Positions 15,613-22,008 of a DNA stretch of 24,535 nt are shown here, piece after piece. The notes under the pieces were generated by a model. It saw only the letters and a list, made by a program, of their open reading frames with translations. It was not told where the DNA came from and made no database searches. The position numbers and the translations under genes are program-made. Numbering within the stretch: the first letter of the stretch is position 1; each line of letters opens with the position of its first letter. Origin of the DNA: a virus; the IMG/VR virus record IMGVR_UViG_3300032050_015755, positions 1 through 24,535 of that record; one strand, 5' to 3'.

Positions 15613-15706
15613 TGCTAACAGCGTATATAAGAAATGGCACATCAGTATTTGTGCTAAATTTCAACATTCTACAAGTGCCACTTCTCATATACGCAAAACG
15701 TTATAA
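15613..15706 (-). repeat. attC-like site 3 (94 bp)
   Basis: Cores TGCTAAC (15613-15619) and GTTATAA (15700-15706). Inner arms of 20 nt (15621-15640 and 15675-15694) pair at 18 of 20; both mismatches are again G-T/G-U on the coding strand. Same total length as site 2 though the arm sequence differs. The outer core overlaps the stop codon of the gene at 15701. Confidence 0.66.
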
Positions 15707-15952
15707 AACATAATACTTCCTGCACCAATTTGGAATTTGTGATACTTTAGTTAAATCCTTTTCATCGCATATTTTTCTGCCAATCCATGTACAATGGTAT
15801 CCAGTATAATCTTCATCATCACTTTTACCATAAGGATTTAACTTACAATAAACACATTCTAAACAACTTCCAATAGTATTACGTTTTATAACATCAGATA
15901 TATGTAATTTTTTATCTGTGTCAAGGTCTGTACTCTTATTATTGTTTTCCAT
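15701..15952 (-). CDS. Cassette-like Cys-rich protein (83 aa)
   Basis: Not recognised. Six Cys, arranged CLECVYC, later HCTW, KICDEKD and WCRKY, suggest a metal-bound fold. Starts MENNNKSTDLDTDKKLHISD with an unstructured head. The stop codon lies inside the core of attC-like site 3, a compact cassette arrangement. Confidence 0.7.
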   Translation of the reverse strand: MENNNKSTDLDTDKKLHISDVIKRNTIGSCLECVYCKLNPYGKSDDEDYTGYHCTWIGRKICDEKDLTKVSQIPNWCRKYYVL

Positions 15953-16027
15953 ATTATTTAAGTTTTGCGTTTCAATTTAAGAAAAAAACTACACATATCT
16001 GAGTATCGTTATAGGTAATAAAAATTA

Positions 16028-16228
16028 CTACTCCTCGTACTCATGAATATCAGTGTCGCCATTCTCAAAATATTTTAGATATTCTGTTAGTAAATCATCA
16101 TCTTTCCATCTACATCTATCATTTTCGTGCATACCATCGTATGTAAAAGTCCACGTATAATAGTTGTGGTCTGAGTCTTTACTAAAATATTTTTCTAACC
16201 AATCTTCTAATTCTAATTTCTGCTTCAT
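16028..16228 (-). CDS. Cassette-like small acidic protein (66 aa)
   Basis: Not recognised. Starts MKQKLELEDWLEKYFSKDSD, very acidic and aromatic. CGTTA lies 16 nt after its stop (16007-16011), but no full palindrome is present there. Confidence 0.65.
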   Translation of the reverse strand: MKQKLELEDWLEKYFSKDSDHNYYTWTFTYDGMHENDRCRWKDDDLLTEYLKYFENGDTDIHEYEE

Positions 16229-16273
16229 AATCCGTAAATTTTAGAGGAAAAAATTACACTCAATCGTTAGTCG

Positions 16274-16588
16274 TCATTTTACGAGCGACCGTTGACGATT
16301 TGACATTTCTTTAAAAGTTGGTAGCTTTTCAGTATCCGACTGCTCAACAAATTCCAATACATTCAACCTTTGTGCTATTCTTACCATTTGACTTTTATAG
16401 CCAATAGTATCAAAGAATTTACTGCAAACAATTTCTTCCCCACCATTCATTGTAGCTTTATGACAAATGAAGTGAGTTTGATTTTCTGCACAATCTTTAA
16501 TAATTTCTTTAGCTCTTTTTGGGCTTACAATTATATCTTCCGACAAAAGACAGTTTTTGCAACATTCTTTAAAAACTTTTAATCCCAT
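16274..16588 (-). CDS. Cassette-like Cys-cluster protein (104 aa)
   Basis: Residues 9-55 have the Cys pattern CC-x2-C ... C ... C ... C (ECCKNCLLSEDIIVSPKRAK, FICHKATMNGGEEIVCSKFF), then IAQRLNVLEFVE. I recall similar small proteins in phages and mobile elements; a bound metal or Fe-S cluster is likely, but function is unknown. CGTTA follows the stop by 4 nt (16265-16269). Confidence 0.75.
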   Translation of the reverse strand: MGLKVFKECCKNCLLSEDIIVSPKRAKEIIKDCAENQTHFICHKATMNGGEEIVCSKFFDTIGYKSQMVRIAQRLNVLEFVEQSDTEKLPTFKEMSNRQRSLVK

Positions 16589-16607
16589 TGTATTTTAAAT
16601 TTTAATT

Positions 16608-16644
16608 GTTGGCGTTGGGGTGAGTGCCCCCTAAAACGTTATAA
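16608..16644 (-). repeat. Truncated attC-like hairpin
   Basis: CGTTGGGG (16613-16620), a 6-nt loop and CCCC followed by a near-match to AACG; the CGTTATAA core at 16637-16644 matches the one in site 3. The far core is missing, so it seems a degraded or short form. Confidence 0.45.
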
Positions 16645-16659
16645 GTAATAAAACAAAAA

Positions 16660-16959
16660 TTATTGACTTAATCTATTAAACAATTCTTCATCAATGATAA
16701 TGTTGTTGATTATCTTTGGGTCACCCGTCACCTCTTCGGTTAAGTATTCGTGAGCTAACTGATTAACTACTATATACTCAGTATCAATATCTGAATAGTG
16801 AATGTGCTCAAAAGCTTTTTCAAGTTCCAATTTATCCTCTAAGGTTGGGACTATAATTTTATATTTAGTCCATTTCACTTTTTTCATTTCTTCTTTGGTG
16901 AGGTAATCAGTTTTATTATCCTCATTCTTGAAGTCATCGAATCGTTTCATTACTTCCAT
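16660..16959 (-). CDS. Cassette-like hypothetical protein (99 aa)
   Basis: Not recognised. Starts MEVMKRFDDFKNEDNKTDYL (a second ATG at codon 4). Segment KYKIIVPTLEDKLELEKAFE followed by DTEYIVVNQLAHEYL looks like a small alpha/beta fold. The stop is followed after 18 nt by the CGTTA of the truncated hairpin. Confidence 0.68.
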   Translation of the reverse strand: MEVMKRFDDFKNEDNKTDYLTKEEMKKVKWTKYKIIVPTLEDKLELEKAFEHIHYSDIDTEYIVVNQLAHEYLTEEVTGDPKIINNIIIDEELFNRLSQ

Positions 16960-16987
16960 GTGTTTTATATTTAACCGTTAGTTGCAA

Positions 16988-17191
16988 TTATGCGACCTCC
17001 GATAAAAGCTGATTAATCACCTCATCAAATTGATTTCCGTTACCTAAGTTATCTTCCAACATTGACTTGAAAAACAATTTGTAAACCTCATCAGTCAAAA
17101 TTGTTTCAGATGTTATTTCGGGGTAGCCAAACTCCTTCAAGTTTTTTACACCCGATTCTAATATATGTTCTCTAATTTGCTCGTTTGTCAT
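16988..17191 (-). CDS. Cassette-like small helical protein (67 aa)
   Basis: Not recognised. Starts MTNEQIREHILESGVKNLKE; fully helical and acidic. CGTTA lies 7 nt after its stop (16976-16980). Confidence 0.66.
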   Translation of the reverse strand: MTNEQIREHILESGVKNLKEFGYPEITSETILTDEVYKLFFKSMLEDNLGNGNQFDEVINQLLSEVA

Positions 17192-17295
17192 TTTATTTGA
17201 ATTTTATGTCGGCGGCACAATACACCACCATCGGAAATACTCGGAGCGTGTTATCTGCCATACAATAGACGTGATAACAAGTCATCCTCTTTACT
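17192..17295. other. Intergenic region with weak inverted repeat
   Basis: This 104-bp gap contains TGTTATC / GATAACA (17249-17280 region) and a GC-rich end. It may be a degenerate cassette boundary, but no full attC-like fold can be drawn. Confidence 0.3.
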
Positions 17296-17685
17296 CTAAA
17301 ATCGACCGATAACCGAAGCAATATCCCAAATACTTTCCAACGGTATTTCCCTTTGTTTTATTACACCTTTTCGACAAAAAAGAACTTCCATTTCTAATTC
17401 TTGGAACATTGTAGTTTCAAATTCAAACAACTTAAACCCATTGTTAAATAAGTTTATAGCATCGGAGGCGGTAAACCATTGGTTCATGTTCTCGATGTTT
17501 TTACCAGCACTTTGCCAAGTATGCCCGTCTTTTTTGTGTATCGGGTTAAACGGCATGGGAAAGTCTTTTGCAATCCCATCGGGGCAAAGTAGGTGTATCT
17601 TCTTTCTGAGAATACCATCTTTTGTGTACCACATACCATCCTTATCTTCGGGATTTTCAATTCTGTAAACAATTTTTGTTTCCAT
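17296..17685 (-). CDS. Hypothetical protein (129 aa)
   Basis: Not recognised. Starts METKIVYRIENPEDKDGMWY; contains HTWQSAGKNIENMNQWFTAS and EFETTMFQELEMEVLFCRKG. Soluble, mixed fold. Its base content is between that of the AT-rich cassettes and the phage genes, so it may be the outermost cassette or the first phage gene after the island. Confidence 0.72.
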   Translation of the reverse strand: METKIVYRIENPEDKDGMWYTKDGILRKKIHLLCPDGIAKDFPMPFNPIHKKDGHTWQSAGKNIENMNQWFTASDAINLFNNGFKLFEFETTMFQELEMEVLFCRKGVIKQREIPLESIWDIASVIGRF

Positions 17686-17715
17686 TTTTTAATTTTTATG
17701 TATTTAATAGGTGAT

Positions 17716-17967
17716 TTACTTTTTTTCGAACGGTGGTGGGTTATCCCCCACCTCTTGTAAGGCTAAAATTTGTTTTTCCAAAGCCGCCCAAACCGATTGA
17801 TATGCCTTATAGTGGGGTAATTGCTGTTGCTGCCCCCACCACAATTCTTGATAAATCACCACTGCGAAACGATGAATCGACACATCAACCATTCGATAGT
17901 GATAATCTCGATGGCTCAAGGGGTTTGTGGGTTCTTGCTCGGTTTTTATAGGTGGTATATTTTCCAT
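17716..17967 (-). CDS. Hypothetical protein (83 aa)
   Basis: Not recognised. Starts MENIPPIKTEQEPTNPLSHR; helical middle rich in Gln/Trp (IYQELWWGQQQQLPHYKAYQ). An open extension to 18039 would cover the 45-aa membrane-protein gene in another frame, so ATG 17967 is preferred. Overlaps that gene by 22 bp. Confidence 0.68.
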   Translation of the reverse strand: MENIPPIKTEQEPTNPLSHRDYHYRMVDVSIHRFAVVIYQELWWGQQQQLPHYKAYQSVWAALEKQILALQEVGDNPPPFEKK

Positions 17968-18083
17968 AGGAGTAGGGACAGATAAACACCAACCACCACG
18001 CCTAAGAGACCAACCACAAGGATACCTCCGTGTGCCCACCTATTGGGTTGCTTCTTTAGTCTTTGTGGGTTTTGAGATGCCAT
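17946..18083 (-). CDS. Single-span small membrane protein (45 aa)
   Basis: Reading frame from ATG 18083 to TAA 17946. A basic head (MASQNPQRLKKQPNRWAHGG) is followed by an uninterrupted hydrophobic stretch of about 20 residues (ILVVGLLGVVVGVYLSLLLW) and a short tail KIYHL. The layout fits a small inner-membrane protein such as a holin, spanin part or exclusion factor; none can be named. It starts 9 bp after the stop of the lipoprotein gene (18093). Confidence 0.65.
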   Translation of the reverse strand: MASQNPQRLKKQPNRWAHGGILVVGLLGVVVGVYLSLLLWKIYHL

Positions 18084-18092
18084 AGGTAGTAG

Positions 18093-18344
18093 TTAGTTTG
18101 AGTTGGTTTGGATTTCGTATTGGATGTGGTTTTTGTCATTGGTTTTCCACTGAACCGAACCCGAGCACTTGGTGAAGTATCTATACCCACCATCCCAAAA
18201 TCGATACACCTTACACCCATCTACTTCGAAGAGCAGCTCCACTTCGAACTGATTGTTGTTAGTAACCGCCACCTCTTTGGCATCTCTTCTACAGCTCGTT
18301 CCTAAAACTAAGCCAAGTATTATCATTAGAAATATTTTTTGCAT
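18093..18344 (-). CDS. Small lipoprotein, DUF4884-like (83 aa)
   Basis: Lipoprotein signal MQKIFLMIILGLVLGTSC with lipid-bearing Cys18. The mature part (ELLFEVDGCKVYRFWDGGYR, YFTKCSG, VQW) resembles DUF4884, a family of small Bacteroidota lipoproteins common in phages; the name is from memory. Its ATG shares one base with the upstream stop (TAATG). Likely anchored in the envelope during infection; role unknown. Confidence 0.8.
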   Translation of the reverse strand: MQKIFLMIILGLVLGTSCRRDAKEVAVTNNNQFEVELLFEVDGCKVYRFWDGGYRYFTKCSGSVQWKTNDKNHIQYEIQTNSN

Positions 18345-18661
18345 TAGATTTTATTTTCATGTTGGTGAATAATATTATGACGGACATTTTCGATGGCTCG
18401 GACTGCCCATATCTTGACCCAATCCGCATCATAAAAATTTCTTCGGATAAAAGTACCATAGGAAAAATAATCAAAATTCGGGGACACCAGGTGTTCCCAA
18501 GTAGGAATTAATTCGCCAAAGATAAAATATTTACGCCTCGTCGTATTGGTTTGTTTTTGTATTTGAAAAATAGTATAAGACCACCCGTAATCTATTAGTC
18601 TGACTCGATAATGGTGGTCTTCGTATTCAAAATGAGACCATTTGTTGTGTTGTACTGCCAT
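18344..18661 (-). CDS. Hypothetical protein (105 aa)
   Basis: Not recognised. Starts MAVQHNKWSHFEYEDHHYRV; very rich in Tyr, Trp, His and Phe. No signal or membrane segment. One-base overlap with the following lipoprotein gene suggests coupling. Confidence 0.7.
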   Translation of the reverse strand: MAVQHNKWSHFEYEDHHYRVRLIDYGWSYTIFQIQKQTNTTRRKYFIFGELIPTWEHLVSPNFDYFSYGTFIRRNFYDADWVKIWAVRAIENVRHNIIHQHENKI

Positions 18662-18696
18662 GATTTTAGATGTTTTGTATTTTTTTACCCAAAAGG

Positions 18697-18942
18697 CTAC
18701 TCCTCATCGGAAACTAAACTCACCGAGAGGTGGGGCACTAAGTCGTGCAGTTCGGAGATTATCCATTCATAGCCCCCATCCTTTAAGGTTTCGAGTAGGG
18801 GGTCGGAATAGATATCCTCGGAAGTATCCACCCCATCCCAAAAAGCAGATAGGTTATTTATCAATTGATGGGTGGGATATCCCTCAACCAACCAAAGGTC
18901 AGTAAGGAGGTTTTGTAATCGGTGTCGGAGTTGTTTATCCAT
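18697..18942 (-). CDS. Small acidic protein (81 aa)
   Basis: Not recognised. Starts MDKQLRHRLQNLLTDLWLVE; helical, ends in an acidic tail. It begins 11 bp after the small ORF at 18954-19091. Confidence 0.66.
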   Translation of the reverse strand: MDKQLRHRLQNLLTDLWLVEGYPTHQLINNLSAFWDGVDTSEDIYSDPLLETLKDGGYEWIISELHDLVPHLSVSLVSDEE

Positions 18943-18953
18943 AATATTAAGAA

Positions 18954-19091
18954 TTAAAGGGTGGTACTATTCGAAGGATAGTATTTAATGCCTACATGGG
19001 GATTGTTAAAATAACCATTTTTGGTTACCCTCGCAGAAACTTTATCGCCCACTTTAATTTCCATGACATCGGCATTAAATAGTGAACCCAT
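18954..19091 (-). CDS. Very small protein, OB-like (45 aa)
   Basis: Frame from ATG 19091 to TAA 18954. After MGSLFNADV comes MEIKVGDKVSARVTKNGYF, a pattern of short strands seen in small beta-barrel nucleic-acid-binding proteins. A purine-rich site (GGAGCGGGGG) lies just before the ATG. An internal ATG would give 36 residues. Supported mainly by position and strand pattern. Confidence 0.5.
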   Translation of the reverse strand: MGSLFNADVMEIKVGDKVSARVTKNGYFNNPHVGIKYYPSNSTTL

Positions 19092-19205
19092 CGCCCCCGC
19101 TCCAATCACACCTCGAAGATACGACACCTTGAGGAGAAAACCAAATTTCGAGCGGTTTTTCTTTCATAGGGATTATTTTTTTTGGGTTGGGGGTGCTCTG
19201 CTTAT

Positions 19206-20051
19206 TTACTTCTTAACCGCATTGATGCGAGAGAGTACATCTTTGATTCGAGTGAACGTTTCCATACCAATAGGAATGGACATCAAAGAAATGAGGAATT
19301 GATGGATATAGGCATAAATGGCAATAGCTTGACCTTGGGATAAATTAAGGTTTCCGTTAGTATACACAACCAAGGCTAAAATTAAAAAGATTGTTTTGAC
19401 GGAATTGAGAGCCGCCCAATTTTTCCCTTGGATGGTAGACTGAGCAATAATGACCCTAGCCCTCCTTTTAAAAAAGGTTTTGATTTGGTGAATATCTTCC
19501 GTTTCCATAACGGACATCTTTTGTTCGAAATGGGTATTACTGACTCGAGTTCCTTGGGCTATTTTTTTATAGAATTTGACCACAACCCACACCACGGGGG
19601 AAGTGGCGATTACAACGACACAACCCGTGAGGGTGTGTTCTATAAAAATAAAACACAACGCCCCAACTATGCTAATGAGGGACATAATGTAATAATGCAT
19701 ATCCCACTCTAAGAAATGGATGATACTGTGCGCCAAATCGGTTCGTGCCAATTTAGCGGAGACCTCCGAGTCCTTGTCTTGGTCTAAATACTCAAAAATT
19801 AACTGGTTGTACATTTTGGTGTATACTTTCGTATCCATCACCATTCTTTTATACCAAAAAACATTCCCAACCAATTCCACCCCCAAGAAAACGAAAATCC
19901 AAAAATAATTTCCTACGAGCAAACCATCAATCGTTTTGCCTAATATATAAGGCTCGGCAAGAAACAAAAGTTGTGCCGTAAAGATGTATAGATAAATCAA
20001 CAATAAGGAATACTTATGCTCCCATATAATTTTATAGATATAGTTTTTCAT
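19206..20051 (-). CDS. ABC-transporter membrane domain protein without ATPase (281 aa)
   Basis: Six hydrophobic spans (about 15-35, 49-66, 121-137, 143-161, 222-236, 246-264) with features of type-1 ABC exporter membrane domains, including AEPYILGKTIDGLL after span 1, long helical arms between spans, and LSQGQAIAIYAYIHQFL near the end. The protein stops where the nucleotide-binding domain would begin; no Walker motif follows. It could pair with a host ATPase or act as a decoy. ATG 20051 overlaps the stop of the upstream lipoprotein gene (ATGA), which fixes the start. Confidence 0.85.
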   Translation of the reverse strand: MKNYIYKIIWEHKYSLLLIYLYIFTAQLLFLAEPYILGKTIDGLLVGNYFWIFVFLGVELVGNVFWYKRMVMDTKVYTKMYNQLIFEYLDQDKDSEVSAKLARTDLAHSIIHFLEWDMHYYIMSLISIVGALCFIFIEHTLTGCVVVIATSPVVWVVVKFYKKIAQGTRVSNTHFEQKMSVMETEDIHQIKTFFKRRARVIIAQSTIQGKNWAALNSVKTIFLILALVVYTNGNLNLSQGQAIAIYAYIHQFLISLMSIPIGMETFTRIKDVLSRINAVKK

Positions 20052-20284
20052 CGAATGTTTCTTAAACTCCAAATTTTGGTTTCACTGAATAAATAAAAAT
20101 TAACGGCTATAATTTGATTGGTGGAATCAATCACTATAAAATCGAAACCATCTCTTTGTATAAGTCCCGTTGCGGGCTCAACCTTACAATTTGGATATAG
20201 TTTGTTTAAATGTTTTTGGCGGGCGTATTGGTCGACACAAGAGGTGGTCAAACCAAACACCAAAAGTAAGAGTAAATACCTCAT
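20048..20284 (-). CDS. Small phage lipoprotein (78 aa)
   Basis: Signal MRYLLLLLVFGLTTSC with lipid Cys16, then a conserved-looking body with CKVEPATGLIQRDGFDFIVI and FYLFSETKIWSLRNIR. I have seen this family in phages of Bacteroidota; function unknown, probably at the envelope. Coupled by ATGA overlap to the ABC-type gene downstream. Confidence 0.82.
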   Translation of the reverse strand: MRYLLLLLVFGLTTSCVDQYARQKHLNKLYPNCKVEPATGLIQRDGFDFIVIDSTNQIIAVNFYLFSETKIWSLRNIR

Positions 20285-20289
20285 AGTAA

Positions 20290-20511
20290 TTATGGTTTTA
20301 GATTATAAATTCGGTGTAAAATTTCTTCGTTGGTTTGATAATCCACCGACCGAACATCATCCCCAATTAGGGCATCTATCCGCCCTAATTGATATGCACG
20401 CTCATGTAAAGTATCCGCATACTCAACCTTAGGGTTACTGCGAAGTTCGTCCCCAAACCCCACCATATAAAGGTCTAATAAAAATTCATCTTTTGGTTGC
20501 ATAAGTTTCAA
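20290..20511 (-). CDS. Hypothetical protein (73 aa)
   Basis: Not recognised. Starts MKLMQPKDEFLLDLYMVGFG with a helix-rich body (DTLHERAYQLGRIDALIGDD). ATG at codon 4 is an alternative start. Five bp before the lipoprotein start. Confidence 0.72.
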   Translation of the reverse strand: MKLMQPKDEFLLDLYMVGFGDELRSNPKVEYADTLHERAYQLGRIDALIGDDVRSVDYQTNEEILHRIYNLKP

Positions 20512-20545
20512 TTGGGTAATTATCAGAAAAGAGTTTTGGGTTGGG

Positions 20546-20562
20546 TATCATCGAGCGTTATG
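20546..20562 (-). repeat. Half attC-like site (gene-proximal half)
   Basis: Matches 14 of 17 bases of 14274-14290 (one end of attC-like site 1). It lies 7 bp after the stop of the gene at 20569. The partner half lies on the other side of the gene (20842-20865); the outer core reads CATAAC here and GTTATG there, so they are complementary. Confidence 0.6.
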
Positions 20563-20568
20563 TGTAAT

Positions 20569-20814
20569 TTATCTTAACACAAAATCAAAATATTTATCCG
20601 ACATTAAATTAATATCGGTAAAGTTTGAATACCATCCGTTATTGAATACGATATAAAGTTCTGTACCATCTTCGAATGTTTGTTTATATAAATCATATTC
20701 AGTTCCTTTTTGAAACTCCCATGACATATCGTATTCATCTGACCGAGTACATAAAACTTTACCTACCAATTCAACTTCCCTATCTGTCGCTTCTTCTAAT
20801 AATCTTATTTTCAT
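20569..20814 (-). CDS. Cassette-like hypothetical protein (81 aa)
   Basis: Not recognised. Starts MKIRLLEEATDREVELVGKV; the second half is rich in Tyr, Phe, Asp and Asn (NNGWYSNFTDINLMS). An upstream in-frame start lies within the flanking half-site region, so ATG 20814 is chosen. Bracketed by the two halves of an attC-like site. Confidence 0.7.
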   Translation of the reverse strand: MKIRLLEEATDREVELVGKVLCTRSDEYDMSWEFQKGTEYDLYKQTFEDGTELYIVFNNGWYSNFTDINLMSDKYFDFVLR

Positions 20815-20841
20815 ATATTTTGATTTTGTTAATAAACTACG

Positions 20842-20865
20842 CATAACAAATGATAAACAACATTA
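20842..20865 (-). repeat. Half attC-like site (start-proximal half)
   Basis: Bases 20844-20865 are identical to 14241-14262 in attC-like site 1 (22 nt). It lies between the stop at 20870 and the start at 20814. Confidence 0.65.
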
Positions 20866-20869
20866 GCAA

Positions 20870-21082
20870 CTATAATTGGCTTAAAAAAGCATCTCGCAAT
20901 AGAGATTTAGGTCTTGGGTTTTCGTACAATTCTTTCATTTTATCACAATATTGGTCATAAGCCAATAACAGTTCCCTTTGGTTGCTAACACTATGTAAAT
21001 CCAATAAAATTTTATCGGCTTCATCTTTTGTTAGTGTTCCTTGCATTAATAATCTTGTTGTTTCCTCAATTGTCTTTTTCAT
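20870..21082 (-). CDS. Cassette-like small helical protein (70 aa)
   Basis: Not recognised. Starts MKKTIEETTRLLMQGTLTKD; helical throughout (DEADKILLDLHSVSNQ). The stop is followed directly by a half attC-like site. Confidence 0.68.
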   Translation of the reverse strand: MKKTIEETTRLLMQGTLTKDEADKILLDLHSVSNQRELLLAYDQYCDKMKELYENPRPKSLLRDAFLSQL

Positions 21083-21127
21083 AATATAAAATTTAACTGT
21101 ATTTACATTTATCCGTTATATGTCATT

Positions 21128-21367
21128 TTAATAAACTATCGAATCTTTAAATTCATCAAGTTGCCAACGATGTAAAATGATTTCTCCGCCATCCGTGTCT
21201 TTAACCATTGCAAATAACATATCACCATTTTTAGACAATGTTATATCAGCAGGACAGAATTCATTTAAACTGTATCTATATTGAAGTTTATCTAAAAAAC
21301 GACATATCACTACAAGTATATCCAAGTGCTCTTGTTGTTCTATTAATTTACCATCTTCTGTATTCAT
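21128..21367 (-). CDS. Cassette-like hypothetical protein (79 aa)
   Basis: Not recognised. Starts MNTEDGKLIEQQEHLDILVV; N-terminal helix, then strands with LSKNGDMLFAMVKDTDGGEI. CGTTA lies 9 nt after its stop (21114-21118). Confidence 0.68.
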   Translation of the reverse strand: MNTEDGKLIEQQEHLDILVVICRFLDKLQYRYSLNEFCPADITLSKNGDMLFAMVKDTDGGEIILHRWQLDEFKDSIVY

Positions 21368-21377
21368 AGTTTTAAAT

Positions 21378-21581
21378 TTATTGTTTTAATATAAAAATAT
21401 TTTTATACTTACTAACTACTCTTGTATTATCACCATAGTATTCATAAATCGGTAACATATCTAAATCAAAATTATCACTATGTTCGTACTTAACAATAAG
21501 TGTTTCTAAACAATCAATGTCATCAAATCCCTCATATAAAATTTTGATACCGAAACCACTAAAATATTTTTCTTTTTCCAT
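21378..21581 (-). CDS. Hypothetical protein (67 aa)
   Basis: Not recognised. Starts MEKEKYFSGFGIKILYEGFD; acidic and Tyr-rich. Ten bp before the next gene start and with no CGTTA after the stop, so it may not be a cassette. Confidence 0.64.
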   Translation of the reverse strand: MEKEKYFSGFGIKILYEGFDDIDCLETLIVKYEHSDNFDLDMLPIYEYYGDNTRVVSKYKNIFILKQ

Positions 21582-21593
21582 TTTATTCGCTTT

Positions 21594-21812
21594 CTAAGAA
21601 ATTTGGAATTTCAAGTAGTTGTCGAAGCACTCATTCTTTGCACATATTTTCCTCGCTTCGGTAAAAGAAAAACACATAGCCACATAATGTTGATGTTCGT
21701 TATTTTTGAACACCTCATAATCGCCCATAAACATGGGGTTGTTATTTTTTTGAATAAAGCAACCTTTATACAGCCACAATCCATCCTCGATTTTTACTAA
21801 TTTTTGATACAT
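21594..21812 (-). CDS. Hypothetical protein (72 aa)
   Basis: Not recognised. Starts MYQKLVKIEDGLWLYKGCFI; beta-rich with FSFTEARKICAKN near the end. First gene after promoter 21843-21873. Confidence 0.7.
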   Translation of the reverse strand: MYQKLVKIEDGLWLYKGCFIQKNNNPMFMGDYEVFKNNEHQHYVAMCFSFTEARKICAKNECFDNYLKFQIS

Positions 21813-21842
21813 AAAGTTTTTTTAGAAAGGTTAATAATACCA

Positions 21843-21873
21843 CAAAGATAATCAAAATTTGGGAGAAACCAAA
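21843..21873 (-). promoter_or_regulatory. Bacteroidota-type promoter
   Basis: Coding-strand TTTG, 19 nt, TATCTTTG, 30 bp before the start at 21812 and downstream of the thyA-unit terminator. It may drive the long run of genes that follows. Confidence 0.8.
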
Positions 21874-21970
21874 TTATTACCCTAGAAATACTTGCGTGGT
21901 GGGTAAATAAGGGGTTGTATTTTTTTGGATTAGTATTTCACATCTTAAACATCCTTGATATACCACCGAA

Positions 21971-21998
21971 TAAAAAGTCCAAGCCATCGGCTTGGACT
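21971..21998 (-). terminator. Strong rho-independent terminator
   Basis: Perfect 10-bp stem AGTCCAAGCC / GGCTTGGACT with a 3-nt loop; on the minus strand followed by TTTTTATT. It lies 10 bp after the stop of the C-terminal thyA gene and ends that unit. Confidence 0.92.
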
Positions 21999-22008
21999 GT
22001 TCTCGTTT

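Noticed and set aside
13145-17191. A classical integron with IntI
   Set aside because: The recombinase lacks the IntI-specific segment and cassette direction relative to it is reversed, so only integron-like is claimed.
17192-17295. A fourth full attC-like site
   Set aside because: Only a 7-bp inverted repeat (TGTTATC / GATAACA) is seen; direct rather than inverted repeats make up the rest.
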